Shown here piece after piece: positions 13,986-23,100 of a stretch of DNA of 38,120 nt. The stretch comes from Aureimonas ureilytica DSM 18598 = NBRC 106430. Its GTDB lineage: Bacteria; Pseudomonadota; Alphaproteobacteria; Rhizobiales; Rhizobiaceae. A program made the translations under genes and the position numbers. A model generated the notes under the pieces. That model was not told the DNA's origin. It ran no database searches and was given only the letters and a program-made list of their open reading frames with translations. The stretch spans positions 1 to 38,120 of the forward strand of contig NZ_ARQE01000018.1 of the NCBI RefSeq assembly GCF_000382705.1. The letters run 5' to 3'. Within the stretch, counting starts at the first letter, position 1; each line of letters starts with the position of its first letter.

Positions 13986-14867
13986 ATGAGCAAGTTTCGC
14001 ACTCGCCCGCGAGTGATGGCGAAGGCGCGCCCGGCTGCGCTGCCTCTGCCCATCCGGCAGGATGTTCACGCCTTCACGAAGCCCGCCGTTTTTGACGAAT
14101 GGGGAAGGGACGCCGCCGGCATCCGGGCCGTCGCCACGAACGACAACGTCATCACCATGTTCGACGTGATCGGCGAGGATTACTGGTCGGGCGGCGGCGT
14201 GACGGCCAAGCGGATCACCTCGCAGCTCCGCGCGATCGGCGACAGGCCGGTGGAAGTCCAGATCAATTCGCCCGGCGGCGACATGTTCGAGGGCATCGCG
14301 ATCTTCAATGTGCTTCGCGAGCATCCCCAGCCCGTGACGGTCAAGGTCATGGGCATGGCGGCGTCCGCCGCCTCCATCATTGCCATGGCCGGCGACCATA
14401 TCGAGATCGGGGCCGCGTCGTTCCTGATGATCCACAATTGCTGGGTTCTCGCGGTCGGCAACCGTCATGACATGGCCGAGACTGCCGAATGGCTGGCGCC
14501 GTTCGATCAAGCGATGGTGGACCTCTACGCGGCCCGCACCGGGCAGGACGCCGCATCCGTCGCGAAGTGGATGGATGCCGAAACATACATGTCCGGCAGT
14601 CAGGCGATCGAGCGGGGCTTTGCCGACGCTCTTTTGCCCGCCGACGCCATGAAGACAGACGAAGGCGCGCAGTCGAACGACCGGCAGGTCAACGAACTGC
14701 GCGCCCTCGAATTGCAGCTCGTGTCGGCCGGTTCGACCCGGACGCAGGCGCGCGAGCGCATCAAGAAGATCAAGGGTACGCCTGACGCTGCCCTCGAAGC
14801 CACGCCCGGCGCTGGCGATGAATGGTCGGGTCTCCCGGCCGATCTCCTGACCTTCCGTTTCTCATAA
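13986..14867 (+). CDS. Prohead protease, ClpP-like (S14)
   Basis: A 293-residue protein with a ClpP-fold domain at about 50-220. The QINSPGGDMFEGIAI segment (from residue 92) forms the oxyanion-hole strand; the nucleophile is Ser127 in GMAASAAS and the base is His150 in FLMIHN. A later GSQAIERGFAD segment matches the end of the fold. The C-terminal helical tail (about 225-293) could act as a scaffold, as capsid maturation proteases often carry or replace a scaffold. It lies between portal and capsid, where it would cleave the capsid N-terminal arm. Confidence 0.9.
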   Translation: MSKFRTRPRVMAKARPAALPLPIRQDVHAFTKPAVFDEWGRDAAGIRAVATNDNVITMFDVIGEDYWSGGGVTAKRITSQLRAIGDRPVEVQINSPGGDMFEGIAIFNVLREHPQPVTVKVMGMAASAASIIAMAGDHIEIGAASFLMIHNCWVLAVGNRHDMAETAEWLAPFDQAMVDLYAARTGQDAASVAKWMDAETYMSGSQAIERGFADALLPADAMKTDEGAQSNDRQVNELRALELQLVSAGSTRTQARERIKKIKGTPDAALEATPGAGDEWSGLPADLLTFRFS

Positions 14868-14878
14868 GGGCAACCGCC

Positions 14879-16174
14879 ATGAAACATATCGCTCCGGGCT
14901 CTTTCGCCCTCGCAACTGCCATGCCTGTTCCTCGTGCCATCTCGGGTCTCGGCGTGCGCGCCGACGCCTCCGATCCCAAGGTCATTCTGGCCGAGCTGAA
15001 GAAGTCCTTCGAGGCTTTCAAAGAAGCCAACGACGCGGCCCTGAAGGCCAAGGCCGATGTCGTCGTTGACGAAAAGGTCACGCGCATCGACGCCGCCGTG
15101 GGCAACTTCCAGGCCGCGCTGGACGAGATCAACGCCAAGCTCGCCGCTGGCACGCTCGGCTCGCCCGGCGACGGTAACGATCGCCCGCAGGATCAAGCTT
15201 ATACCGATCGCTGGAACGCCTTCATGCGTCACGGCACGGATGAAGCTGGTCTGCGGGCGGCGAACCGTGAAGGCCCTCGCGCTGCCATGACGGCCGGTTC
15301 GAACCCCGATGGCGGTTATCTCGCGCCGGTGGAATGGGATCGCAGCATCACGTTGCGGCTCAAGGAAATCTCGCCGATCCGCCAGAACGCGTTCGTCCAG
15401 CCGATCACCGGGGCGGGCTTCCGCAAGCTCTATAGCGACCGGAATGTCGGCTCGGGCTGGGTCGGCGAGACCGCATCGCGCCCGGCGACGACCACGCCGA
15501 CCCTGTCGGTTCTCGACTTCGCAACCGGCGAAATGTACGCGTTTCCCTTCGTCACGCGCACCATTCTCGAAGACTCGGAAGTCAATCTGGAAGACTGGCT
15601 CGGCGGCGAAGTCGAGACGGAATTCTCGCGGCAGGAAGGTGTCGCCTTCATCGCCGGCGATGGGGTCAACAAGCCGTTTGGCATCCTGACATACGTCACG
15701 GGCGGGCCGAACGCTGCCAAGCATCCGTTCGGCGCCATCAAGGCTGTGGTGACCGGCGATGCTGCGAAGCTCTCTGCGGACAGCTTCATTTCGATCGTCC
15801 AGGACGTGCCGTCCGCCTTCCGCCCGAACGCCAAGTTCTACATGAACCGGCAGACGGTCTCTTCCGCCCGCAAGTTCAAGGATGGGCAGGGCAACTACCT
15901 CTGGCAACCGAGCTATGCGGCGGGCGTCCCGTCCACTCTGGTCGGCGAGGCGATCGTGGAAGTGCCCGACATGCCCGACGTGGCGGCCGGGGCGATCCCC
16001 TACCTCTATGGCGACATGGCCGCGACCTATGTCGTGGTCGATCGTCGCGGCATCCTCGTGCTGCGTGACGAGCTGACGAACAAACCCTTCGTCGGCTTCT
16101 ACACGACCAAGCGTGTCGGCGGCGGTGTCTTCAACCCCGAGCCCATGCGCGCCGGTAAGGTCTCCGCCTCCTAA
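14879..16174 (+). CDS. Major capsid protein, HK97 family
   Basis: About 431 residues from the ATG at 14879 (AAGGG 8 nt upstream); an open extension to 14822 overlaps the protease and is rejected. The N-terminal 110 residues are a charged helical delta/scaffold domain (AELKKSFEAFKEAND) likely removed by the protease. The HK97 fold follows, with SNPDGGYLAPVEWDRSI, the E-loop/spine region, the EDSEVNLEDWLGGEVETEF segment and the C-terminal DRRGILVLRDELTNKPFVGF. It ends at a hairpin terminator (16200). Confidence 0.92.
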   Translation: MKHIAPGSFALATAMPVPRAISGLGVRADASDPKVILAELKKSFEAFKEANDAALKAKADVVVDEKVTRIDAAVGNFQAALDEINAKLAAGTLGSPGDGNDRPQDQAYTDRWNAFMRHGTDEAGLRAANREGPRAAMTAGSNPDGGYLAPVEWDRSITLRLKEISPIRQNAFVQPITGAGFRKLYSDRNVGSGWVGETASRPATTTPTLSVLDFATGEMYAFPFVTRTILEDSEVNLEDWLGGEVETEFSRQEGVAFIAGDGVNKPFGILTYVTGGPNAAKHPFGAIKAVVTGDAAKLSADSFISIVQDVPSAFRPNAKFYMNRQTVSSARKFKDGQGNYLWQPSYAAGVPSTLVGEAIVEVPDMPDVAAGAIPYLYGDMAATYVVVDRRGILVLRDELTNKPFVGFYTTKRVGGGVFNPEPMRAGKVSAS

Positions 16175-16199
16175 GGGCGGGGAAGGACGTTCCTGCAAC

Positions 16200-16227
16200 A
16201 GGCCGGCGCTAACGCGTCGGCCTTTTT
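16200..16227 (+). terminator. Hairpin with U-tract after the capsid gene
   Basis: AGGCCGGCG, a short loop, and CGCGTCGGCCT form a strong stem followed by TTTTT (16223-16227). The ribosome site of the next gene (GGAGG, 16233-16237) starts 5 nt later. It may lower expression beyond the capsid gene. Confidence 0.75.
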
Positions 16228-16242
16228 CATGTGGAGGCCTTT

Positions 16243-16485
16243 ATGGTCACGAAGAGCAAATCCGATACCGGCGTGGCGCCTGCCAGCGAGTTCGACCCCT
16301 CGGGCGCGCCCGTACAGATCGTCCCTGATGTCGATCCGTCCCATCCTGCAGTCGATAACGACCCGCGCGCGGCGACGACGGCGGATCAGAACAAGATCGA
16401 TTTCAACGATCCGACGCTGTCGGGTGCCGAGGCTGTCGCGAAGGCGCTCGCCGGTCAGACGACGGACGAAGTGAAGGAAGGCTAA
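16243..16485 (+). CDS. Small acidic hypothetical head protein
   Basis: An 80-residue, acidic, largely disordered protein (runs such as SEFDPSGAPVQIVPDVD) from the ATG at 16243 with GGAGG 5 nt upstream; a GTG at 16231 is within the ribosome site and is unlikely. It lies between the capsid and the head-tail connector, where many phages encode small decoration or assembly proteins, but there is no recognisable domain. Confidence 0.6.
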   Translation: MVTKSKSDTGVAPASEFDPSGAPVQIVPDVDPSHPAVDNDPRAATTADQNKIDFNDPTLSGAEAVAKALAGQTTDEVKEG

Positions 16486-16488
16486 CCA

Positions 16489-17109
16489 ATGCTGCGCCCG
16501 CCCATCCGGGTTTCCAAGCCAGCCCTGTTGCCGGTTTCCGTTCAAGAAGCCGCGCGTGCCTGTCGTATTGAGGCTGGCGAGGCAGACGACTTGCTGGCGC
16601 TCGAAATCGAAGCCGCGACGGATCGCCTCGACGGCTACCGTGGCAGCTTGGGGCGGGCGCTCATCAGCCAAGTCTGGCGCCGGGACTATGCCCCGGACTG
16701 CCGCAATCTCTACCGACTGCCGTTTCCCGATGTCTCGCAGGCTTCGGGGGAGGTGTTCGGGTGGGGTAGCGCCGGGACCCCTGCCGATCTGGTTCTCGAC
16801 GAAGACGCGATTGGCCCATTCGTGCGGGTCAAGGGTAAGGTCGGCGTCTCTACCACCTCCATTCTACGGGTCACCTTCACGGCGGGCTATGGTGCGAACC
16901 CTGAGGACGTTCCCGCCGCGATCCGGCAAGCGATCCTTCTCGATGTCGCCCATCGTTTTCGGGCGAATACGGAAGACGGGCGCATCCGCAGCGAGACAGT
17001 GGAGGGTGTGGCGACAACCGCGTTCAACAGCCCCGAACAGATGGGGATCGCGAACGCGCGGATGATCGCCGATCTCCTGAAGCCGTTTCGCCGGGGGAAC
17101 GTGCCATGA
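16489..17109 (+). CDS. Head-tail connector protein, gp6-like adaptor
   Basis: A 206-residue protein with the typical adaptor pattern: an N-terminal helix (VSVQEAARACRIEAGEADDLLALEIEAA), a beta-rich centre ending in the FTAGYG motif, and a helix beginning with DVPAAIRQAILLDVAHRFR. All three are characteristic of gp6/gp8-like head-tail connectors that dock under the portal. It is followed by overlapping genes for head closure and neck, in standard order. Confidence 0.82.
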   Translation: MLRPPIRVSKPALLPVSVQEAARACRIEAGEADDLLALEIEAATDRLDGYRGSLGRALISQVWRRDYAPDCRNLYRLPFPDVSQASGEVFGWGSAGTPADLVLDEDAIGPFVRVKGKVGVSTTSILRVTFTAGYGANPEDVPAAIRQAILLDVAHRFRANTEDGRIRSETVEGVATTAFNSPEQMGIANARMIADLLKPFRRGNVP

Positions 17110-17432
17110 CGCCGCGAGCGCGCCGCATGAAATCCGCCTACCAACGCAATCTGACCGGCCAGCGCATCACCCTTCGCCGCAAGGGCGAGGCGGACTGCTT
17201 GGCGCGGGGGCGGGTGGTTGGGTTCTCCGAGGCCGAGATCGTCGGCGGCGTCCAGGAGGGGCAGCGCAAGCTGATCGTCTATGCGCCGGACGTGACCTGG
17301 GCCGAACCGCTGCGCGAGGGCGACCATGCGCTGATCGACGGCACGGAACTCTACATCAACACCGTGGACGATCAGAAGCGACGCGTGGACGGCGTGTTGG
17401 TCGCCTACGAAGCGACGGCAGGGGGGCGGTGA
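17106..17432 (+). CDS. Head closure (head-tail joining) protein
   Basis: A 108-residue beta-rich protein (RITLRRKGEADCLARGRVVGF, LIVYAPDVTWAEPLREGDHALIDG) of the size and fold pattern of the small beta-barrel stoppers that seal the connector after packaging. It overlaps the connector by ATGA and the next gene by GTGA. The assignment rests on length, strand pattern and position between connector and neck proteins. Confidence 0.65.
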   Translation: MTPRARRMKSAYQRNLTGQRITLRRKGEADCLARGRVVGFSEAEIVGGVQEGQRKLIVYAPDVTWAEPLREGDHALIDGTELYINTVDDQKRRVDGVLVAYEATAGGR

Positions 17433-18091
17433 TGGCGGCACGAGTTTCGCCTGTGTTCCGCGATCTGGAGCTATCGCTATCGGCGCACCTCAGCGAGCGC
17501 CGCCGGTCCGAAAAGCTCGCGGCCTTCGCGCTGGAGAAGATCACGGAAGCGAAGATCGCGAACGGGCGAGACGGCGAGTTGGCGCGTCATCGCCAGATCG
17601 TGGACGGGCGCGAGGGCGCGGCGCTGACCTCGGTCAAGCCGGAAGGCGTGATCGTTGCCCGGTTCGATCTCCTGCGCGAGGTGCTGGACTGGATCGGCGA
17701 TATGCTCGTGAAGTCCAGCCCCACTGCCAGCGGCCGGTACGCCAAGAGCCATGTGCTCTACGTGGACGGGGAGCCGTTCTCGGGCGAGGGGCCGTTGCCG
17801 GACGGCAAGGTCTATTCGTTCTCGAACGTTCAGCCCTACGCGCGGCGTATCGAATACGGCTGGAGCCCCAAGGCCCCTGACGGTGTGTTCGAGGCGGTCG
17901 CGACCGTGGCGGCCCGGAAGTTCGGCAACGTCGCCAAGATCAAGTTCGGGTTCTTCCCCTTGGTCGGTGCCGCGCAGCTCGACAAATGGGCGGACAAGAC
18001 TGGCGCAAAGCCGGGGCGGCGAAAGCTGAAAGCGGCGGCTTTGGACGAGTGGCGGCGCCGGCAACCTACCATTTTCGTGAGGCCCTACTGA
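17429..18091 (+). CDS. Neck protein, HK97 gp10-like
   Basis: A 220-residue protein. The centre and C-terminal half (NVQPYARRIEYGWSPKAPDGVFEAVATVAARKFG) has the YARRIEYG motif typical of HK97-gp10-like neck proteins, which connect the head completion complex to the tail. Start is GTG 17429 or ATG 17432, overlapping the previous stop; its own stop overlaps the next ATG (TGATG). It is somewhat longer than many relatives because of a charged N-terminal helix. Confidence 0.75.
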   Translation: MMAARVSPVFRDLELSLSAHLSERRRSEKLAAFALEKITEAKIANGRDGELARHRQIVDGREGAALTSVKPEGVIVARFDLLREVLDWIGDMLVKSSPTASGRYAKSHVLYVDGEPFSGEGPLPDGKVYSFSNVQPYARRIEYGWSPKAPDGVFEAVATVAARKFGNVAKIKFGFFPLVGAAQLDKWADKTGAKPGRRKLKAAALDEWRRRQPTIFVRPY

Positions 18092-18522
18092 TGGCGCATC
18101 CTGCCGTGATCCAGGCCGTCACCGAACGCTTCAAGGCCGGCTTCCAAGAGGCGGCTTGCCCGATCGTTCCAGTGAACAGCAAGCCCGGACCCGATCGCAC
18201 CCTCAAGGCCTTCGTGGTTCTCCAGTTCCCGTTCTCCAGCTCGGCCCCGGCGACGGTCGGCGCGCCCGGCGGACAGTGGTGGATGGAGGAAGGTGCCTTC
18301 CGCTTCGTCCTGTCCGTGCCGAAAGGCGACGGGCTGGGATCGGGGCCGGAATGGGCCGAACAGATCGCCCAGATCTTCCGGGGTGAAGAGTTCGGCGATG
18401 TCGTGTGTTTCGCGCCGGGCTCGCCCGTCGTGGATGACGGCAACGAAACCGATGCGTTCTTTCGGTTGTCGTTCGCCGTTCCGTATGAATTCCAGTTTCA
18501 ACAAGAGGAGGCGGGGCCATGA
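18091..18522 (+). CDS. Tail terminator protein
   Basis: A 143-residue protein from the ATG at 18091 in a TGATG overlap; an upstream open extension is out-of-frame neck coding sequence. It opens with MAHPAVIQAVTERFKAGF, followed by strands around GGQWWMEEGAFRFVLSVP, in line with the small alpha/beta proteins (lambda gpU type) that cap the tail tube. Position after the neck protein and before the tail tube gene supports this. Confidence 0.65.
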   Translation: MAHPAVIQAVTERFKAGFQEAACPIVPVNSKPGPDRTLKAFVVLQFPFSSSAPATVGAPGGQWWMEEGAFRFVLSVPKGDGLGSGPEWAEQIAQIFRGEEFGDVVCFAPGSPVVDDGNETDAFFRLSFAVPYEFQFQQEEAGP

Positions 18523-18809
18523 CCCGGCTGACGAACACGAGCGACACGCATCAGGTCATTCCGACCAAGGGCGGATCGAAGGATTTGGCGATCGGCGAAA
18601 CCGACGACTTCGACGTGTCGGCGGATAACCCGCATGTCCAAGCCAAGCTGCGCGCCGGGCTGATCGCGTTGGCCGAGGACGATGCCGCCGAAGCGATCCC
18701 GGCCGAGCCGGAAAAGCCGGCGGAACCTCCCGAGACCTCGCCGCGCAACCGCACCCCGACCAAGCCCGCCACGGGCGACCAGCCGGGCGGGGCGACCTCG
18801 ACCCTCTAG
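18519..18809 (+). CDS. Small tail-module protein with disordered tail
   Basis: A 96-residue protein: a first half with short strands (TKGGSKDLAIGETDDFDVS) and a C-terminal half of Pro, Glu, Ala and Thr that must be disordered. The ATG overlaps the previous stop (ATGA). It precedes the tail tube gene. No family is recognised. Confidence 0.55.
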   Translation: MTRLTNTSDTHQVIPTKGGSKDLAIGETDDFDVSADNPHVQAKLRAGLIALAEDDAAEAIPAEPEKPAEPPETSPRNRTPTKPATGDQPGGATSTL

Positions 18810-18854
18810 CGGTTCGCCGCTCCCGTTCTCGCGCTCAAGCCGCGAGCATCCACG

Positions 18855-18877
18855 GCCGCCTCTCAGGCGGCTTTTTT
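18855..18877 (+). terminator. Rho-independent terminator before the tail tube gene
   Basis: GCCGCC-TCTCA-GGCGGC followed by TTTTTT (18872-18877). The tail tube ribosome site begins 14 nt downstream. Confidence 0.8.
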
Positions 18878-18904
18878 GTTGCCTGAAACGAAGGAGTGAC
18901 GGCC

Positions 18905-19369
18905 ATGGGCCGCATTGTCAAAACGGCTAAAGCCAAGGTCTCGATCGGCGTTGTGGCCGACGATGAACCGACCCTTGCCAAGTATAAGGCTGATACGGCC
19001 TACATCCTTATCGACGGCTTGACGAACATCGGTGCCTACGGTGCATCGCGCCAGCTCATCACGTCGGATCATGTCAACAGCGGCGTGACCAAGAAGGCCA
19101 AAGGCTCGACCAACTACGGTTCGATGAACATCGCGGCCGACTATCAGCCGAACGATCCGGGTCAGATCGCCGTGGAAGCTGCCGTCGAGTCCGACGATCG
19201 CTTCAACATCAAGGTCGAGCGGCCGATCGGCAAGGGCAAGTGGCGGGTCGATTACTTCCCGGCCTACGTGATGTCGAATTCCAACGAACTCGGCGGCTCG
19301 AACGACGCGCAGAAGCTCCAGATCACGCTGGAGCTGGACGACAAGCCCGTCACGGAAATGCCTGCCTAA
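18905..19369 (+). CDS. Major tail (tube) protein
   Basis: A 154-residue beta-rich protein from the ATG at 18905 with AAGGAG 8 nt upstream; a GTG at 18896 is inside that site. Size and strand pattern (KVSIGVVADDEPT, NIKVERPIGKGKWRVDYFPAYV, KLQITLELDDKPVTEMPA) fit a siphovirus tail tube subunit. Its own strong ribosome site and flanking hairpins are typical of this highly expressed gene, and the tail chaperones follow directly. Confidence 0.8.
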   Translation: MGRIVKTAKAKVSIGVVADDEPTLAKYKADTAYILIDGLTNIGAYGASRQLITSDHVNSGVTKKAKGSTNYGSMNIAADYQPNDPGQIAVEAAVESDDRFNIKVERPIGKGKWRVDYFPAYVMSNSNELGGSNDAQKLQITLELDDKPVTEMPA

Positions 19370-19477
19370 CCCCGATCGCTCGCGAGCGACGAAGGGGCGG
19401 CGGCGTGAATTCGGGCGCGCCGTCGCCCTCCATTTCCCCAGCCCGAAGCACCCATCCCGAACCCGAAGGAATGTCCC

Positions 19478-19858
19478 ATGTCTCTCCATGAGAAGCTGTC
19501 CGGCGACGTGTCGATCACGCTCAACGGCGAAGAGCATATCCTGCGCCCCAGTCTCCAGGCGGCCACGTCGCTGTCGGCGACGTTCGGCGGTCTGTCGAGC
19601 GCTTTCGACGGGCTGATGAAGCGCGATCTCGGCACCTATCAGGCCGTCGTGAAGGCGGGCATCATCACCGCCAAGAACATCTCCACGAAGGACCTTCACG
19701 AAGCGGTCTGGAAGGCCGGCATGACGAAGCTGTCGGAGCCGCTTGTCGATTTTTTGGGGCTCTTGAACAATGGCGGTCGCAAGCCGGGGGACGACGGCGA
19801 GGGCAGCGGCGCCGACGATAACGGCGGCGACGGCGAGGGAAACGGCCACGGGGCATAA
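19478..19858 (+). CDS. Tail assembly chaperone, frame-0 product (gpG analogue)
   Basis: A 126-residue protein with GAAGGAA before the ATG. The body (LNGEEHILRPSLQAATSLSA, then FDGLMKRDLGTYQAVVKAG) resembles the small tail chaperones of GTA-like phages; the C-terminus is a Gly/Asp-rich linker. Near its end, G GGA AAC at 19837-19843 in the zero frame is a classical -1 slippery heptamer, so a fraction of ribosomes should continue into the frame that ends at 20145. It coats the tape measure during tail assembly. Confidence 0.82.
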   Translation: MSLHEKLSGDVSITLNGEEHILRPSLQAATSLSATFGGLSSAFDGLMKRDLGTYQAVVKAGIITAKNISTKDLHEAVWKAGMTKLSEPLVDFLGLLNNGGRKPGDDGEGSGADDNGGDGEGNGHGA

Positions 19859-20145
19859 CCCCTGAAGAGCTGTGGCGGTCCATCTATAGGGCCGCCCTGA
19901 CCTCGCTGCCGAACTGGTCCGATACGGAGATCATGACGTGCGACCTCTGCCGCCTCCGGGTGGCGATCGATACGGCACGCGAGAACATTGAAGAGGAGCG
20001 GCGCTTTCAGCTCCGCTTGAACGGCTTCAAGGTTCCCGATCCTCCTCCGAAAGATCAGACGGACGAAGAGTTCAACGAAGCGGCTGACCGCGCCATGACG
20101 ATGCTGTTCGGCAGCGGCGGGGCCTCGGACGATGACGACGATTAG
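19478..20145 (+). CDS. Tail assembly chaperone, -1 frameshift product (gpGT analogue)
   Basis: The predicted fusion is about 222 residues: 122 codons in frame 0 up to AAC at 19841-19843, then -1 from 19843. The second part has no start of its own near the junction, yet reads as coding from there: ITPEELWRSIYRAALTSLPN, then a DLCRLRVAIDTAREN helix, then an acidic C-terminus. A start at the internal ATG (19933) would discard about 30 protein-like residues. Frameshifted G/GT chaperone pairs directly before the tape measure are conserved in long-tailed phages. Confidence 0.8.
19837..19876 (+). other. Programmed -1 ribosomal frameshift signal
   Basis: Slippery heptamer G GGA AAC (19837-19843) in the correct X XXY YYZ phase. 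Six nucleotides later a hairpin GGGG-CATAA-CCCC begins (19850-19862), and GCCAC (19845-19849) can pair with GTGGC (19872-19876) to extend it. The zero-frame stop at 19856-19858 lies in the loop. Confidence 0.8.
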
Positions 20146-20169
20146 GGGCGGCCTCGGGGCCGCCCCTTT
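20145..20169 (+). terminator. Hairpin between tail chaperone and tape measure
   Basis: GGGGCGGCC-TCGG-GGCCGCCCC is a perfect 9-bp stem followed by a broken T-tract (TTTCCTTTG). It starts at the last base of the chaperone stop codon. The tape measure ribosome site GGAGGGG (20179-20185) follows at once. Confidence 0.65.
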
Positions 20170-20187
20170 CCTTTGTGTGGAGGGGTC

Positions 20188-23100
20188 ATGGCTGCGAGAG
20201 CCGAACAGCGCGTCGAAGAGCTTGTCATTCGGGGTCGAACGGAGGGCTTGACGCAGGCCGAGGCCGATCTGCGATCCCTCGCGCAGGCGCATGGCCTTGC
20301 GACAAGCGCGGGCGAGAAAGCCAGCAAGGCGCTCGAACATGTCGGGCGCTCGATGCGCGATCCGATCGCGGCGATCGAACAGACGAACAAGCGCCTCGTT
20401 GGCAGCGCGCAGGCCTTCAATCGCTTCGAGGCCGAGCTGCGCAAGGTCAACCGCGCGGCGCTCGATAGCCGAGCCAACCTTTCCGAGCTGGCGCGGACGC
20501 AGGAAGACCTGGCGCGCGAGTTCGGCCGATCCGCCGGCTTCAAGATCTCGACCAATGCCGACATGTCCGGCCTGCACAAGATCATCGCGGGCCAGAAGGA
20601 GCTGTCGGCCGAAACGCGCATTGCGGTGCGCGAGTGGTTCGAAAACACCGCGGCGATGGAGGCGGCGAACCTTCGCGCGACGAAGCTGCGCGCCGGCTTC
20701 GAAGACCTGAAGGCAGCGCAGGACCGACTGAGCGCCGGGATCGCGGAAGCCAATGAGCTGCGCGCCTCGGGCGCCTTCACGGACGATGATGTCACCCGGC
20801 GCACGCGACAGCTCAACGACGAATTCACGGAACAGTCGAAGCGGCTCGGCGTCGCGAACGACAATCTGAAGCTCACCCAAGGCCAGATGCAGGGCCTTGG
20901 CTATCAGATCAACGACGTGGGCACGATGCTGGCGATGGGCGCGAGCCCGTTCCAGATCATCGCCTCGCAGGCCGGTCAGGTCGTCCAGGTCCTGCAAGAG
21001 GGCGGCGGCATAAAGTCGAGCCTTGCCGCGATCGGCTTGGCGACGATCAACGCCGGCAAGACGGTGGTGGGCGCTCTCGGTCCTATCGGTCTCGGCTTCG
21101 CGGCGATCACGACCGCCGCCGGCATCTTCGCGCTGGCGACCCGCAAGAAGATACCGGACGCCACGGAGACGCTGAAAAAGCACGACGAAGTGCTTTCGGC
21201 GATCTCGGATCGGTACGAAGGGCTCGCCGATCGCGTCAAGCAACTCGGCGACGCTTCGGCTTCCTCGCTCGGCGTCCAGGCCGGCGCGGTCGGCCGCGAT
21301 CTCCAAACCATCATCGGCGAACAGCGTAAGGCGCTGGAGCGCGCCTTTGTGGGCGGCGGCAAATATACCGGTACGTCGCTCTATGGCACGGACGACACGT
21401 CCGCCATTCCGTCGCTGCCTCAGTTCGGGCCGATCGGGAAGCAACTCGACGCTTTCCGGGCCAAGCTGCGCGATGGCGGCGGCGATGTCATCGCGCTGCG
21501 CAAGGAACTCGCCGAGACCTACGCGGCGGCGGGGAAGGACGATCCGATCCGCAAGGCGATCGAAGCGTTCTTCCAATTCTCGTCCGCCATGGCCGACAGT
21601 CAGAAGGCGATCGACGCGAATCGTGAGGCGATCCGGGCGCTCAATCCGGAGATCCAGCGGATGTCGCAGAACGCCTTGGCGTTCCGTGATGCGATGGGGG
21701 TTCTCGACGGACTGGGTCCGAGTGCCGAGACGACGGCCGACAAGATCAAGAACGCCTTTGACGAAGCGACGGCCACGGCGCGGACCTATGGTCAGGTGGT
21801 CGGTGCCGCGAACGCTGCCAACGCGGCGACGGCCGAAGCGGCTCGTCCGTCCGTGGAAGCTCTCGCGGACGCGCAAAACCGGCTCGCGAACTCGAAGCTT
21901 TCGCCCGATCAACGCACGCTGGCTGAAATTCGCCAGCGTGCGGATGTCGAGATCGCTGCGCTTGAGAAGACGGTTGGCCTTGAGGCGGTCATAGAAAACC
22001 GTCGCAAGCAACGTGACGCCGAACTGGAAGCGGCGTCGATCGAAATTCAGCGCCGAGAGAAGGCCCGTCGCGACGGGTACGAACTCGACCTGAAGGCGAT
22101 CAACGATCGCACGGCGGCGCAGAAGGCGAACACGGCCGCCGAGCGAGCATATATCGACGCCTTGGCAGCGGGCGAAGGCGAGACGGAAGCGGCTCGCCGT
22201 CGCGAAGAGGCTCGCACCCTCTCGATGACGCAGTCGCGCGGCCAGTTGGCCGAGAGCCAGCGCCAGCAAGGCGAGGCGACGGCGCGCCAGATCGAACAGG
22301 CGCAGCTCGAATACGATCTGGTCGGCAAGTCCGCCGGCGAGGTCGCGCGGCTCCAGGCCGAATTCCAGCTCCTGGCGCAGGCAAAGGACGCGGCCCGTTC
22401 GGCCGGGTTCGACGCCGACACCGTGACGCTCACGGACAAGATGCGCGAACAGGCGGCCGAGCTGGGCCGTCTGACGGAAGCGACGCAGCGCCTCAACTTC
22501 GAACGTGACTTGCTCTTCGATCGTCAGCAAGCCTTCCGCTCGCCGGAAGATCAGCGGATCGCGGATCAACTGCGCTCGATCGGCGTCGAGTTCGACAGTG
22601 CGCAGGGCAAGGTCTACGCGGGCCAGCTCCGCGTGAACGAACGCCTTCACGAGGCGAACGACGCTCTGTACGAAATGCGGGACGCTGGGCGCGAAGCGTT
22701 CGTTGATCTGGCGAATTCCATCGGGTCCAGCAAGAACGCGCTGGACGGGCTTCTGCGTGTCGCTGGCGACCTCTTCGGGAAGTTCGCTTCGTCCGGCTGG
22801 GGCAAGCTATTCGACGGGCTGACGGGAAAGACCTCGTCCGGTTCGTCAGGTGGCCTCCTGTCCTTCCTGTCGTCCCTGCCGTCCCTTACCGGGGGCGGGA
22901 CGCGAGCGGGCTCAAGCTCTGGCTCGTCGCTGGCGGGTGCCCCTGCCTTGTCGTTCGTGCCGGTGCCGACACCTGCCATGCGTCAGGCGAGCGCCAAGCT
23001 CGCCGAGGGCGTCACGCAGTCGGTCTCGACCAACCTCCTGTCATCGCTTCTGCGCTCTGGGCAGAACAAGTCGCATATCGCGGGCCTCAACTCGCAGTTC

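Noticed and set aside
19696-22650. A 984-codon reverse open frame opposite the tape measure
   Set aside because: It mirrors tape measure codons, has no ribosome site or domains, and crosses a terminator and the frameshift region.
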